A stretch of DNA of 64,000 nucleotides from a virus, in the IMG/VR virus record IMGVR_UViG_3300003937_000346, positions 62,001-126,000 of that record. One strand, given 5' to 3'. Positions 36,647-43,542 of this stretch are shown here, in pieces (positions within the stretch are counted from its first letter, which is position 1; each line of letters opens with the position of its first letter). A program made the translations under genes and the position numbers. Under the pieces are notes generated by a model. That model was given only the letters and a program-made list of their open reading frames with translations. It was not told the DNA's origin and did not search any database.

Positions 36647-36654
36647 TATAAATA
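36647..36654 (-). promoter_or_regulatory. TATTTATA late-type promoter motif before the fibre operon
   Basis: GTATTTATAATAAAG on the coding strand ends 17 bases from ATG 36629, directly downstream of a terminator. A new transcript probably begins here. No good TTG-N20 partner is present. Confidence 0.4.
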
Positions 36655-36675
36655 CCTGACAAATGGATCTTGGAA

Positions 36676-36707
36676 ACAAAAAGGGGAGACTTTTTTGTCC
36701 CCCCCTT
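36676..36707 (-). terminator. rho-independent terminator after the glutaredoxin gene
   Basis: The coding strand reads AAGGGGGGGAC-AAAAAA-GTCTCCCCTTTTTG: a GC-rich stem of about 10 bp with a small mismatch, an A-rich loop and a T5 tail. It lies 5 bases after the glutaredoxin stop and separates the metabolic/expression genes from the fibre operon. Confidence 0.8.
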
Positions 36708-36711
36708 GATT

Positions 36712-36981
36712 TTATATATTTTCTTTGATTTTTTCTAACATCTCTTCTTGACTTTCCACATTTATATCTGGCATTAGAAGTACCCCTAAACTATCTTTTT
36801 CATTCCTTATAAACACTGTGGGTAGGTTTTCTTCACCAATCTGATTTACAACTTGATCCCATAGATATTGATTGTCGTCAACATCATACTCTTGATAACT
36901 TAAGTTTTCTTTTTTTAATATTTCTTTAAATTCATCACAATATGAACATCCCCTCATTGTAAAAACACATATTGTTGTCAT
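36712..36981 (-). CDS. glutaredoxin, 89 aa
   Basis: CVFTMRGCSYCDEFKEIL puts a C12-x-x-C15 redox pair after the first strand, as in glutaredoxins. NLPTVFI near residue 55 holds the cis-proline (TVP/LPT) of the thioredoxin fold. Phage glutaredoxins usually reduce ribonucleotide reductase or other disulphide enzymes with glutathione or thioredoxin reductase. It overlaps the thioredoxin gene by one base (TAATG) and ends an operon before a strong terminator. No reductase gene lies in this window. Confidence 0.85.
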   Translation of the reverse strand: MTTICVFTMRGCSYCDEFKEILKKENLSYQEYDVDDNQYLWDQVVNQIGEENLPTVFIRNEKDSLGVLLMPDINVESQEEMLEKIKENI

Positions 36982-37286
36982 TACAATTTATCTAAAATGT
37001 CTGTATAGTTTGTGTCTGCCTGAGCACCCGTTAATCTACCGACTTCAATGTCTCCATCAAAGATAATTACCGTAGGTACACTTCTTATACCCAATCCTTG
37101 AGCGTATGATCTATCTTCATCCACATTAACTTTTACGAATTCTACATTTTCGTATTTTTCGTCCATATTTTCTAATCTAGGGATTAGTGACTTACATGGT
37201 CCACACCATGGTGCCCATAAATCCACTAAAACTTTCTTACCTTCTTTTTGTAGTGACAAAATTTCTTGTCCTGTTGTATTTTTCAT
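36981..37286 (-). CDS. thioredoxin, 101 aa
   Basis: DLWAPWCGPCKSLIPRLE is the classical WCGPC active site (C28, C31). VRSVPTVIIFDG-like GIRSVPTVIIFDGD holds the cis-proline, and the length is normal for the family. The protein is expected to reduce disulphides in the cytoplasm. T4-like phages use such proteins for ribonucleotide reductase. It is followed by glutaredoxin and preceded by an AAA+ ATPase gene 2 bases upstream, all apparently co-transcribed. Confidence 0.92.
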   Translation of the reverse strand: MKNTTGQEILSLQKEGKKVLVDLWAPWCGPCKSLIPRLENMDEKYENVEFVKVNVDEDRSYAQGLGIRSVPTVIIFDGDIEVGRLTGAQADTNYTDILDKL

Positions 37287-37288
37287 AA

Positions 37289-38368
37289 TTAAAAACCTAT
37301 TTTACCTTTTTGTTTAATTGTTTTATAGATATCAACATCTATATTGTATATATCGGATAATGCCATTTCTTCTTCTGTTATAACGTCTTTAGAAAGTGAT
37401 TCCAATAATTTATTACTCTCCTCTATTGATAATTTAGTAAACTTATGTTCGGCAATTAACCTTCCTTTTCTCATAAATGCATCATCAATGTTATCTCTTT
37501 TCGTGTTGAAAGTCGCCACAATTTGTATATTTAAACAATCCCCCAAGATACCATCGGTTAAGTTAAGTAGGTTAGATGTACTCTGTGACATATTGTTTGA
37601 ATTCTCTCGAGTACCTAAAACTTTCTCAGCATCTTCAATTATTAGAATACTATTTTTATATTCCATTAAGAATGGTATAATCGTTGGGTCTGTTAGTGAT
37701 TCCGCCATCATAGGTGGAACAAATATGATTTGTTTTTCTTTTATTAATGAGGATAAATATTTTATATAGGTCGTTTTACCCGTACCAGGTTCACCATGTA
37801 AAAGAACAATACCCTTATCATTATCCCTATTTAACCTCTTAACTATAGTATCGTGGATTTTCTTAAAATCTTTACCATAATTAAGTTTTAAATCCGTTTT
37901 AGGTATTTTCAATTCATACTCTTCCAAATCTAAAAATCCACCGCTATGAGACTTTATTAAAGATATATTACCTTTCTTTTTTTTCGTAATATGTCTTTTT
38001 AATTTGTCTAAATTGTACTGAGACTCAATACTACCATTGTCGTGAGAATAATAAAAAGTTAGAGTAATATTTTTATTCCCTTTACCTCTTTTAGTTTTAA
38101 TTAGTAATTCCTTATCATCAAAATGATATAGAGTCTCTTCAGATGTTCTCCCAATTAGGGTCCTTATACTTGTCTGGTACTCACTACTTAATTTACTCAG
38201 TATTGAAAACCCGTCCTTAGTTATGAGTTCCAAAACTCTTTCGCTGAAGGGTACCCTATATGACTTTACTGAAGGTAATTTTTCGTATTTTAGTATGAAG
38301 ATTTGTTCACTGGCAATCTCCTCACTATATGTTGATTCAAATATTGGATAATATTTAGGTATATTCAT
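37289..38368 (-). CDS. AAA+ ATPase, 359 aa
   Basis: GEPGTGKTTYIKYL near residue 191 is Walker A and SILIIEDAEKVLG near residue 240 is Walker B. IVATFNTKRDNID (sensor 1) and AFMRKGRLIAEHKF (sensor 2-like arginines) follow, the order of classic AAA proteins of the BCS1/CDC48-like branch. The first 180 residues are a separate unrecognised domain. Similar single AAA ATPases are common in T4-like phages, function not established. Remodelling of a protein complex is the general expectation. Confidence 0.75.
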   Translation of the reverse strand: MNIPKYYPIFESTYSEEIASEQIFILKYEKLPSVKSYRVPFSERVLELITKDGFSILSKLSSEYQTSIRTLIGRTSEETLYHFDDKELLIKTKRGKGNKNITLTFYYSHDNGSIESQYNLDKLKRHITKKKKGNISLIKSHSGGFLDLEEYELKIPKTDLKLNYGKDFKKIHDTIVKRLNRDNDKGIVLLHGEPGTGKTTYIKYLSSLIKEKQIIFVPPMMAESLTDPTIIPFLMEYKNSILIIEDAEKVLGTRENSNNMSQSTSNLLNLTDGILGDCLNIQIVATFNTKRDNIDDAFMRKGRLIAEHKFTKLSIEESNKLLESLSKDVITEEEMALSDIYNIDVDIYKTIKQKGKIGF

Positions 38369-38694
38369 TTAGTTTTAATTGTTTCAAGACCTCTTTCATC
38401 TATAAAGATTGTAGGTTCATAATAACTATCGTCTCTATTAGAAATTTCATTTATTTCTTCCATAATGCCCTTCTTTAACTCCGACGACCTCATGGACTTT
38501 CTTATTTGTTCAAATTGATCCATTGATAATGTGGGGTCGTTCTTTTTTTCGAAGTTCCCCATTGCAATCATAGTGACATTTTCTAAGAAAATTTCCACGT
38601 CTAAATCACCAACAAAATGTTCTCTCGCATTTTTATTGGTATCCAAATACTTTGTTAGTTTCGCAATATATAATAACACCTCAGCGTCTATCAT
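38365..38694 (-). CDS. hypothetical protein, 109 aa
   Basis: A helical, charged protein (MIDAEVLLYIAKLTKYLDTN, DQFEQIRKSMRSSELKKGIM) with no recognised domain. It overlaps both the NusG-like gene upstream and the AAA+ gene downstream by 4 bases. Translational coupling therefore suggests a partner of one of these, but this is inference from position only. Confidence 0.55.
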   Translation of the reverse strand: MIDAEVLLYIAKLTKYLDTNKNAREHFVGDLDVEIFLENVTMIAMGNFEKKNDPTLSMDQFEQIRKSMRSSELKKGIMEEINEISNRDDSYYEPTIFIDERGLETIKTK

Positions 38695-39212
38695 AATTTA
38701 TCTATCTGTTCTTTTGATAACGTAACTTTGGTAGGTCTACCAAAAACCTTAACATCTACATCAACCTTATCACCATTTATAGATCTGATTTCACCATCGA
38801 AGGTGTTAAACGGTCCGTCAATAACCTTAATTGTTTCACCTATGTTGTATTGTATACTACTTACGATTTCCTGACCTTCTTGACCATTTTTTAGAACCCT
38901 TTGAATTTCCCTATCTCTGACTCTTATCGGTCTTTTGTCCCCCAAAACTTTCATGGTGTCAGGTAAGTAGGACAAGTTAGTTAGATCGTCTTCTGTTAGA
39001 AGTTCATCCGTATTAAAATATAAGTAACCTGTGTATATTACTTTTTCTCTTACGACTTTCTTTGTTTTGACCATTTTAAGTTCTTTCTCTAATGGACAAA
39101 CAAATTCTTTTATTCCTCTGATGTTACCCAACTCAATATCCGAATTGAATTTATCTTTAAGTTGTCTCTCTTTACCTGGCAGTACTTTTACTAAATACCA
39201 ATAACTACCCAT
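38691..39212 (-). CDS. nusG: NusG/RfaH-type transcription factor, 173 aa
   Basis: The N-terminal 100 residues match the NGN domain: YWYLVKVLPGKERQLKDKF, then IYTGYLYFNTDE, and LPDTMKVLGDKRPIRV. The C-terminal 55 residues are a KOW domain: IGETIKVIDGPFNTFDGEI, then VDVDVKVFGRPTKVTLSKEQ. This is almost the textbook ending of bacterial NusG. NusG binds the RNA polymerase clamp, reduces pausing and links to Rho, NusE or ribosomes. A phage copy could set processivity or antitermination on late operons. The N-terminal motif is standard apart from an insertion-like lysine stretch. It is first in a run with AAA+, Trx and Grx genes. Confidence 0.88.
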   Translation of the reverse strand: MGSYWYLVKVLPGKERQLKDKFNSDIELGNIRGIKEFVCPLEKELKMVKTKKVVREKVIYTGYLYFNTDELLTEDDLTNLSYLPDTMKVLGDKRPIRVRDREIQRVLKNGQEGQEIVSSIQYNIGETIKVIDGPFNTFDGEIRSINGDKVDVDVKVFGRPTKVTLSKEQIDKL

Positions 39213-39234
39213 ACTTTATATAATAAACTATAAA

Positions 39235-40179
39235 CTACAGTTTAGGGACTAATATTTTTTTTGTTTTGTCCTTTTCATCATCCACAAGTTCAAACATACT
39301 TAGTTGTTCTCCCTCCTTGTATGATGGTTGTCCGTAGTTCATTATCAGAATTTCAATACCTGTATTTTGTGTACCGTCTTTCTTCGCTGCTGCGGATTTT
39401 TTAAAACCCTTCTTTTCCCATTTGTAATCCGTGTAAGGAAACCACGTCTGTAATAATGGAAAGTCATAATACGATAAACTGTATCTCCCTTCCGAATTTT
39501 TTAAACAGTCCGCTAATCTCTCATGGTCTGACCTATCAAAATCGTGATTCGAATAATAGTTTTCAGTTTTCCAATAAGGTGGGTCAGTATAGAAGTAAGA
39601 GGTGGGAGAATCATATTTCTCTATTACATCTTGAAAATCCATATTTTCCACGAACGTTATTTTGTCGAAGTGTTCTCTAAACTTACCATTCTTCAACTTA
39701 TCCATAAATATCAAGACTTTACAACGATACTTACCTTTATAATCTGTGTAGTTTGAGGTTTCAGGTTTGGATCCTGAAAATATTTGTGTTAATACGTAAA
39801 CATATTTTACTGCTGCCTCGTAATTTGGATACTCCCCTATTTCGTAGTCAGGATGAAAGACCTCTTCTTGACATCTATTGAAGAATTCTCTACATTCGGG
39901 AGGTGTATTTTCTTCACCGACTACCTGCACATATTCGATATACTTATTTAATTCTTCATGCATTCTATCATAGTCTAAAGAACACTTCATTAGGTTTGCG
40001 TTCAACCCATTGAAGTCATTATACACTACTGTCTTAAGATTAGGATATTTTTTAAGGTCCATATTGAAGAACACCCAAAACATCCCTGAGAAAGGTTCAA
40101 CGTATGTCTCGATGTCATTAGGAATGAACGGAACTATCCATTTCCCTATTCTGGCTTTACCTCCAATATAACTTATCAT
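39235..40179 (-). CDS. D12-class N6-adenine DNA methyltransferase, 314 aa
   Basis: MISYIGGKARIGKWIVPFIP is the D12 N-terminal motif (YxGGK), ETYVEPFSGMFWVFFNMD is the SAM-binding FxG motif I, and VYNDFNGLNANLM follows. SYFYTDPPYWKTENYYSNHD contains the catalytic DPPY motif IV. This order (X-I-IV) is that of Dam/DpnM enzymes, which methylate adenine at a short site such as GATC. No restriction partner is adjacent, so it is probably an orphan methylase protecting phage DNA. A TTG-N20-TATATTTT promoter precedes it. Confidence 0.88.
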   Translation of the reverse strand: MISYIGGKARIGKWIVPFIPNDIETYVEPFSGMFWVFFNMDLKKYPNLKTVVYNDFNGLNANLMKCSLDYDRMHEELNKYIEYVQVVGEENTPPECREFFNRCQEEVFHPDYEIGEYPNYEAAVKYVYVLTQIFSGSKPETSNYTDYKGKYRCKVLIFMDKLKNGKFREHFDKITFVENMDFQDVIEKYDSPTSYFYTDPPYWKTENYYSNHDFDRSDHERLADCLKNSEGRYSLSYYDFPLLQTWFPYTDYKWEKKGFKKSAAAKKDGTQNTGIEILIMNYGQPSYKEGEQLSMFELVDDEKDKTKKILVPKL

Positions 40180-40207
40180 GTAATTTCGATGTTTCGTTTA
40201 CTTATAT

Positions 40208-40238
40208 AAAATATACAGAAAAAGAATGAGTAAGTCAA
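40208..40238 (-). promoter_or_regulatory. Bacteroidota-type promoter TTG-N20-TATATTTT before the adenine methylase
   Basis: The coding strand has TTG (40238-40236), 20 bases, then TATATTTT (40215-40208), 28 bases before ATG. Bacteroidota sigma-A promoters have TTG about 19-21 bases from TAnnTTTG. The same spacing is seen at four other sites in this window. Confidence 0.45.
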
Positions 40239-40243
40239 CCTCG

Positions 40244-40996
40244 TTATCTCTTGTTTTTTAGGAATTCAAATAAATCTTCACCCAACTTCTCACCTAACTT
40301 AGAATCGCTAGGAAAATGTACGCGACCCACATTTCTACTTATGGATATTTTTTCGGCAATATTACGATACCCCACGTCTTTAGTGACTTCAACTAATATT
40401 TCTCCAACTATTTTAGATTGAGTTGAATGACCAGATGGGTATGATGGTGATTTTGCACTTTCTAAATCCATACCACCTATCTTCATATCATTATGTTCCG
40501 CTATTTGTTGTGGTCTTGGTCTGTTAAAATGATACTTTAATTCATAAATTATACCCGCCGCACTTTTAATAACCTCTTTAATTTGGGTTTTAGGTATTTT
40601 ATGGTCCCGTTGTTCCGCATATTTTTTAAATGATTTGAATATTCGATCATATTTTTCAACGAAGTCCTTTTGTTCGGGTAGTGATGATAATGTTTTCAAT
40701 TCTTCTTTTGCAATCTTAGAGTCATTACTCGGAGGATACATTTTCTTATATTTAGAAATGTCAAAGTCCTTAAACAAACCACTTTCCCTATTATAATCTA
40801 TTTCTTTTTGATGTTTATCACTTATTGATTCACTGAACTTAAGGTCTTTTAGTGATTCATTTATGGTATCGGCATTCGTGTCGTTACCACATTTATGACA
40901 AATGTATAAGTCGTCACCACCTTCGGATATTTTCCAACTCCATCCGCAGCTCTCACACTTTATTTTATCACCCTCGACTATTTCCAAAAGTTTCAT
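40244..40996 (-). CDS. PAP2-type phosphatase with N-terminal zinc ribbon, 250 aa
   Basis: Residues 14-36 hold two CxxC pairs (CESCGW ... CHKCGN), a zinc ribbon. The C-terminal half carries the three acid-phosphatase/PAP2 motifs in order: KYHFNRPRP (KX6RP), PSYPSGHS (PSGH) and SRNVGRVHFPSD (SRX5HX3D). All catalytic residues are present and there are no clear membrane helices. It is therefore closer to soluble class A acid phosphatases or vanadium haloperoxidase-like proteins than to membrane PAP2 lipid phosphatases. The zinc-ribbon fusion is unusual. The substrate may be a phosphate ester on a lipid, sugar or nucleotide. Confidence 0.8.
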   Translation of the reverse strand: MKLLEIVEGDKIKCESCGWSWKISEGGDDLYICHKCGNDTNADTINESLKDLKFSESISDKHQKEIDYNRESGLFKDFDISKYKKMYPPSNDSKIAKEELKTLSSLPEQKDFVEKYDRIFKSFKKYAEQRDHKIPKTQIKEVIKSAAGIIYELKYHFNRPRPQQIAEHNDMKIGGMDLESAKSPSYPSGHSTQSKIVGEILVEVTKDVGYRNIAEKISISRNVGRVHFPSDSKLGEKLGEDLFEFLKNKR

Positions 40997-40997
40997 A

Positions 40998-41028
40998 TTG
41001 ATAAATAGTTATAAATTACATATATTAT
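40998..41028 (+). promoter_or_regulatory. promoter candidate TTG-N20-TATATTAT for the plus-strand pair
   Basis: TTG 40998-41000, 20 bases, TATATTAT 41021-41028, then ATG at 41033. It lies in the 36-base gap between divergent genes. The distance to the start is very short, so the transcript would be almost leaderless. Confidence 0.3.
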
Positions 41029-41032
41029 TATT

Positions 41033-41197
41033 ATGAAGAAAAAAAAGGAATCTTGCTCAAAGTGTAAGAAAAAACAAGAAAGGGAAGAACTACTTCAAGA
41101 AGTAATCAAAGTAGAAAAAAGTATTAAAATATCCCTATTCATAGTTTTAGGTTTATCCGTGTACGGACTTTACAAAATCCTATCTCTGTTATTTTGA
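41033..41197 (+). CDS. small membrane protein with cytoplasmic CxxC head, 54 aa, plus strand
   Basis: ATG 41033 to TGA 41197 encodes MKKKKESCSKCKKKQEREEL, a lysine-rich head with one CxxC. A single hydrophobic helix (SIKISLFIVLGLSVYGLYKI) runs near the C-terminus. The topology is likely head inside, helix in the inner membrane. The next gene starts two bases after the stop, so they form a pair. Function is unknown. It is one of only two plus-strand genes seen. Confidence 0.6.
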   Translation: MKKKKESCSKCKKKQEREELLQEVIKVEKSIKISLFIVLGLSVYGLYKILSLLF

Positions 41198-41199
41198 GT

Positions 41200-41850
41200 A
41201 TGAAAAAGAAGAAGAAATATAAAATAATACTCTTCTGTAATAAAAAAAGAAAGAAACTCTTTTACCAAACTATTAGTCTTCCCGCAATACGTGATATGTG
41301 GTATGAGTTAAAAACCGAAAAGAAACCGAGGTATACAAAAGAGTACGGTGGTAAACGCAACCAAAAGTTAGATTACGAACTCGCACTAATATATCCCGAT
41401 AATAGATGGGCAAAGAAAAAAACAGTTGTCAAAAGAGATGAGTTCGGTAGATTGTACGAAGCGGGTGTTGATATGAAGGGTTTCAGAATGAAGGAAATAG
41501 TTCCTTATTGGCAGGAAGAGAAAATATACGATCATGATAATAAGGGACACATTAGATATCACCAACTATTAGATTTATTGGTTGAGGTCGACGAGATTGC
41601 ACAAATATTCACTCTTAATACTAAATTGTTTCTTCAAATAGAAGATAACGTTAGGATGTTCGGTAATAAGAACTTATACGACTCTGACAGATTATTTGAT
41701 TTACTTAGGGAAGATTTATTAAAACATAAAAAAAAGGGTAATTTCATTTTTGTGAAAGATATTACTACCACACAAAGAAAAACCCTATACAACTTACTTG
41801 AAAAGAAAGGTTACAAACGTACCGATCTATTTAGACACTATTCTTACTAA
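41200..41850 (+). CDS. basic protein of unknown function, 216 aa, plus strand
   Basis: ATG 41200 is preferred over an in-frame TTG six bases earlier, since it leaves a 2-base gap to the upstream stop. The protein is lysine-rich at the N-terminus (MKKKKKYKIILFCNKKRKKL), then mixed alpha/beta (RDEFGRLYEAGVDMKGFRMK, YHQLLDLLVEVDEIAQIFTL). Similar proteins occur as conserved hypotheticals in T4-like phages, but I know no function. It converges on the minus-strand 81-aa gene and overlaps its end by 20 bases. Confidence 0.65.
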   Translation: MKKKKKYKIILFCNKKRKKLFYQTISLPAIRDMWYELKTEKKPRYTKEYGGKRNQKLDYELALIYPDNRWAKKKTVVKRDEFGRLYEAGVDMKGFRMKEIVPYWQEEKIYDHDNKGHIRYHQLLDLLVEVDEIAQIFTLNTKLFLQIEDNVRMFGNKNLYDSDRLFDLLREDLLKHKKKGNFIFVKDITTTQRKTLYNLLEKKGYKRTDLFRHYSY

Positions 41851-42076
41851 ACATAAAGGAGATGTCCCCTATTAAAATGGAAAATGTATTAGAATCAGTT
41901 TCCTCAACCTCATTACCATCAAATTTAGTTTTAATGTATTCTAATATTTTATCGTATTCTTCCTCAGTTAATTCATAAAATACCGTACCCCCATTAAAAT
42001 CAAATGCGACTTTTTCTATTAGATCTGAAATAATGGCTAATTGATTTAATATGTCACCTTTTTTTTCTTTTGACAT
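41831..42076 (-). CDS. hypothetical protein, 81 aa
   Basis: An acidic helical protein (KGDILNQLAIISDLIEKVAF, YELTEEEYDKILEYIKTKF) ending in short strands. There is no recognised domain. It shares one base with the upstream 68-aa gene (TAATG-type coupling), and its 3' end overlaps the converging plus-strand gene by 20 bases. Confidence 0.55.
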   Translation of the reverse strand: MSKEKKGDILNQLAIISDLIEKVAFDFNGGTVFYELTEEEYDKILEYIKTKFDGNEVEETDSNTFSILIGDISFMFSKNSV

Positions 42077-42282
42077 TATATACCTAATATTTTACCTACT
42101 TTGGTTAGTAGGTCTTTAAATTTATTTGTTTTTTTACTTTCAGGGACTTTGAATAGATCCTCCTTCTTCGTCTTCATCAGTTGTTGAATCATTTTTTTCT
42201 TGTGTGTCTCCACTTCCAACTGATCCTTTTGAATCTCCTTCTCCAACCAATCTAATTCTTTGCGTGTCGTATTCTTGGACAT
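42076..42282 (-). CDS. small helical basic protein, 68 aa, overlapping the next gene in another frame
   Basis: ATG 42282 gives MSKNTTRKELDWLEKEIQKD, a charged helix, then a short C-terminal segment (KFKDLLTKVGKILGI). The first 143 bases also encode the C-terminus of the 166-aa protein in a different frame. The helix pattern resembles small conserved proteins of T4-like phages, and spacing to the next gene is tight. I therefore regard both frames as probably coding. Confidence 0.5.
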   Translation of the reverse strand: MSKNTTRKELDWLEKEIQKDQLEVETHKKKMIQQLMKTKKEDLFKVPESKKTNKFKDLLTKVGKILGI

Positions 42283-42640
42283 TACTTTCAAATTTTAAAT
42301 TTTCGAGATCATCTAACTTACTTTCCTCAAACAATGCTCTCATTTCTCTAACTTTCTTATCGAACAACTCTCTCTTCTTTTCATCTTCAATGTTTTTTTC
42401 AACCACTTCATTTGCACATTGTAGTGCCGTGTTGTATCCATCTTGAGATGATTCACATATAAAAGAGACTAAAACATCTTTATCGTTTTTGTCTTGGACC
42501 TTTATTTTTAAGGTCTTATAAACAGAAACAATTTCTTCGTATTTCCATTTTGATGGAAGTTTTAAATCTAAACTAACATTTCCCTTAATCTCTCTTAGAG
42601 AAAAGAAATAAGGTCTTAAAGGTTTTATTATTTCGTACAC
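42140..42640 (-). CDS. hypothetical protein with acidic low-complexity tail, 166 aa
   Basis: It starts at GTG 42640; an in-frame stop lies directly upstream. The first 115 residues look folded (PYFFSLREIKGNVSLDLKLP, IVSVYKTLKIKVQDKNDKDV, YNTALQCANEVVEKNIEDEK). The last 45 are Gly/Ser/Asp/Glu-rich (SKGSVGSGDTQEKNDSTTDE) and overlap the 68-aa gene. No family is recognised. Confidence 0.55.
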   Translation of the reverse strand: MYEIIKPLRPYFFSLREIKGNVSLDLKLPSKWKYEEIVSVYKTLKIKVQDKNDKDVLVSFICESSQDGYNTALQCANEVVEKNIEDEKKRELFDKKVREMRALFEESKLDDLENLKFESNVQEYDTQRIRLVGEGDSKGSVGSGDTQEKNDSTTDEDEEGGSIQSP

Positions 42641-42645
42641 TTATT

Positions 42646-42825
42646 TTATGTTATTATATATGTTATTATATATGAGATTGCGAAGTATAGAGTTACTTTC
42701 TCATATTTATTTGTTGATAATGGTTCTGCAGATGTTATAAATAATTTTACTATAAACTCAACTATAAATCTTAGAACGAAAACTATCGATAAGACCAAAA
42801 TGTATAATTCTATATTATTTATCAT
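42646..42825 (-). CDS. small two-helix membrane protein, 59 aa
   Basis: ATG 42825 to TAA 42646 fills an apparent 174-base gap. The product has two hydrophobic helices, LYILVLSIVFVLRFIVEFIV and VTLYFAISYIITYIIT, joined by TSAEPLSTNKYEK. The ATG overlaps the end of the histone H1-like gene by 11 bases. Small inner-membrane proteins of this form are common in T4-like phages. The function is unknown; holin activity is possible but unsupported. Confidence 0.6.
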   Translation of the reverse strand: MINNIELYILVLSIVFVLRFIVEFIVKLFITSAEPLSTNKYEKVTLYFAISYIITYIIT

Positions 42826-42997
42826 GTCTCTTTATTTCGTCTAATATTTCTTTTCTGAATGATGCAATAAGACTCTTTACTTCTTGAGCGTATTTTCGTG
42901 CTCTGATTGATGCAGATCTGTTACCTTTGTCGTATACCTTGTGAGTGTCAACCGACATTTTCTCTACAAGGTCCTTAATTTTTCCTAACGTTTCCAT
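42815..42997 (-). CDS. histone H1-like DNA-binding protein (Hc1/Bacteroidota type), 60 aa
   Basis: The whole protein matches the short Bacteroidota 'histone H1' pattern: an N-terminal helix (IKDLVEKMSVDTHKVY), then the conserved core YDKGNRSASIRARKYAQEVK and a C-terminal helix (IASFRKEILDEIK). Host versions read 'KGNKAAGTRARKxxxEI'. Family members bind DNA non-specifically and are thought to compact the nucleoid. In a phage it could package or reorganise DNA, or displace host nucleoid proteins. A TTG-N20-TATATTAC promoter precedes it. Confidence 0.75.
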   Translation of the reverse strand: METLGKIKDLVEKMSVDTHKVYDKGNRSASIRARKYAQEVKSLIASFRKEILDEIKRHDK

Positions 42998-43018
42998 ACT
43001 TTATTACCGTTTCTGATA

Positions 43019-43049
43019 GTAATATACGGAATTTATTTTACTAGTTCAA
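43019..43049 (-). promoter_or_regulatory. promoter candidate TTG-N20-TATATTAC before the histone H1-like gene
   Basis: TTG at 43049-43047, exactly 20 bases, TATATTAC at 43026-43019, 21 bases upstream of ATG 42997. It overlaps the last codons of the upstream gene. Confidence 0.45.
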
Positions 43050-43496
43050 GTTATTTTCTAGTAATTTATAAATTTCTGTTAGAACCGCTAGTTCAGATCT
43101 TGTCTTTTTGTGGTTGTAATTGAAGAGTCTATAGAGATATTCCTTAATTTTAATTTCTTCCTCATCCATTTTTAAATAATAAAATGATTCTAAAAAGAAA
43201 TCCCAAAAATATTCATAGTGTATTCCCCTACTATTAAAATTTATCTTTTCTTTAGATAGATTATTAATGACTTTATCCCAACACCATGTAAAATGTTTTC
43301 TTTGTTCATCTTCTGTAATGATAGCGTCAGGACCTAAGTAGGTTTGATCCACTATTCTATAGAGTGAATCCACTAAGTCGTAGAATAGTTCTATTTTTTC
43401 TGTTGTGATACTGTAAGCACGATACCACACTTCCGTCTGGTATCCGTAGTCTTGATCCTTGAGTATTGATTTAAGATATGTGTCTTTATTTTCCAT
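43041..43496 (-). CDS. hypothetical protein, 151 aa
   Basis: Helix-rich and acidic (YGYQTEVWYRAYSITTEKIE, LFYDLVDSLYRIVDQTYLGP, ITEDEQRKHFTWCWDKVINN), and ending in a long helix. Proteins with the 'RKHFTWCWDKVI' phrase occur as conserved hypotheticals in T4-like phages; function unknown. It is preceded by its own TTG-N20-TATATTTT promoter and lies in a 43-base-spaced position, so it may be expressed separately from the structural genes upstream. Confidence 0.55.
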   Translation of the reverse strand: MENKDTYLKSILKDQDYGYQTEVWYRAYSITTEKIELFYDLVDSLYRIVDQTYLGPDAIITEDEQRKHFTWCWDKVINNLSKEKINFNSRGIHYEYFWDFFLESFYYLKMDEEEIKIKEYLYRLFNYNHKKTRSELAVLTEIYKLLENNLN

Positions 43497-43506
43497 ATTT
43501 TCATTA

Positions 43507-43537
43507 AAAATATACGAATAAAAGAAAACAAAGACAA
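43507..43537 (-). promoter_or_regulatory. promoter candidate TTG-N20-TATATTTT before the 151-aa gene
   Basis: TTG 43537-43535, 20 bases ending in CG, TATATTTT 43514-43507, 10 bases before the ATG at 43496. The C-G-TATATT context recurs at 42997 and 59198. Confidence 0.45.
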
Positions 43538-43542
43538 CAATA

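Noticed and set aside
39235-40179. Restriction-modification system
   Set aside because: The adenine methylase has no adjacent restriction gene; neighbours are NusG-like and PAP2 genes.
42646-42825. Holin assignment for the 59-aa membrane protein
   Set aside because: Two helices are compatible with a holin, but there is no adjacent endolysin and no further evidence.
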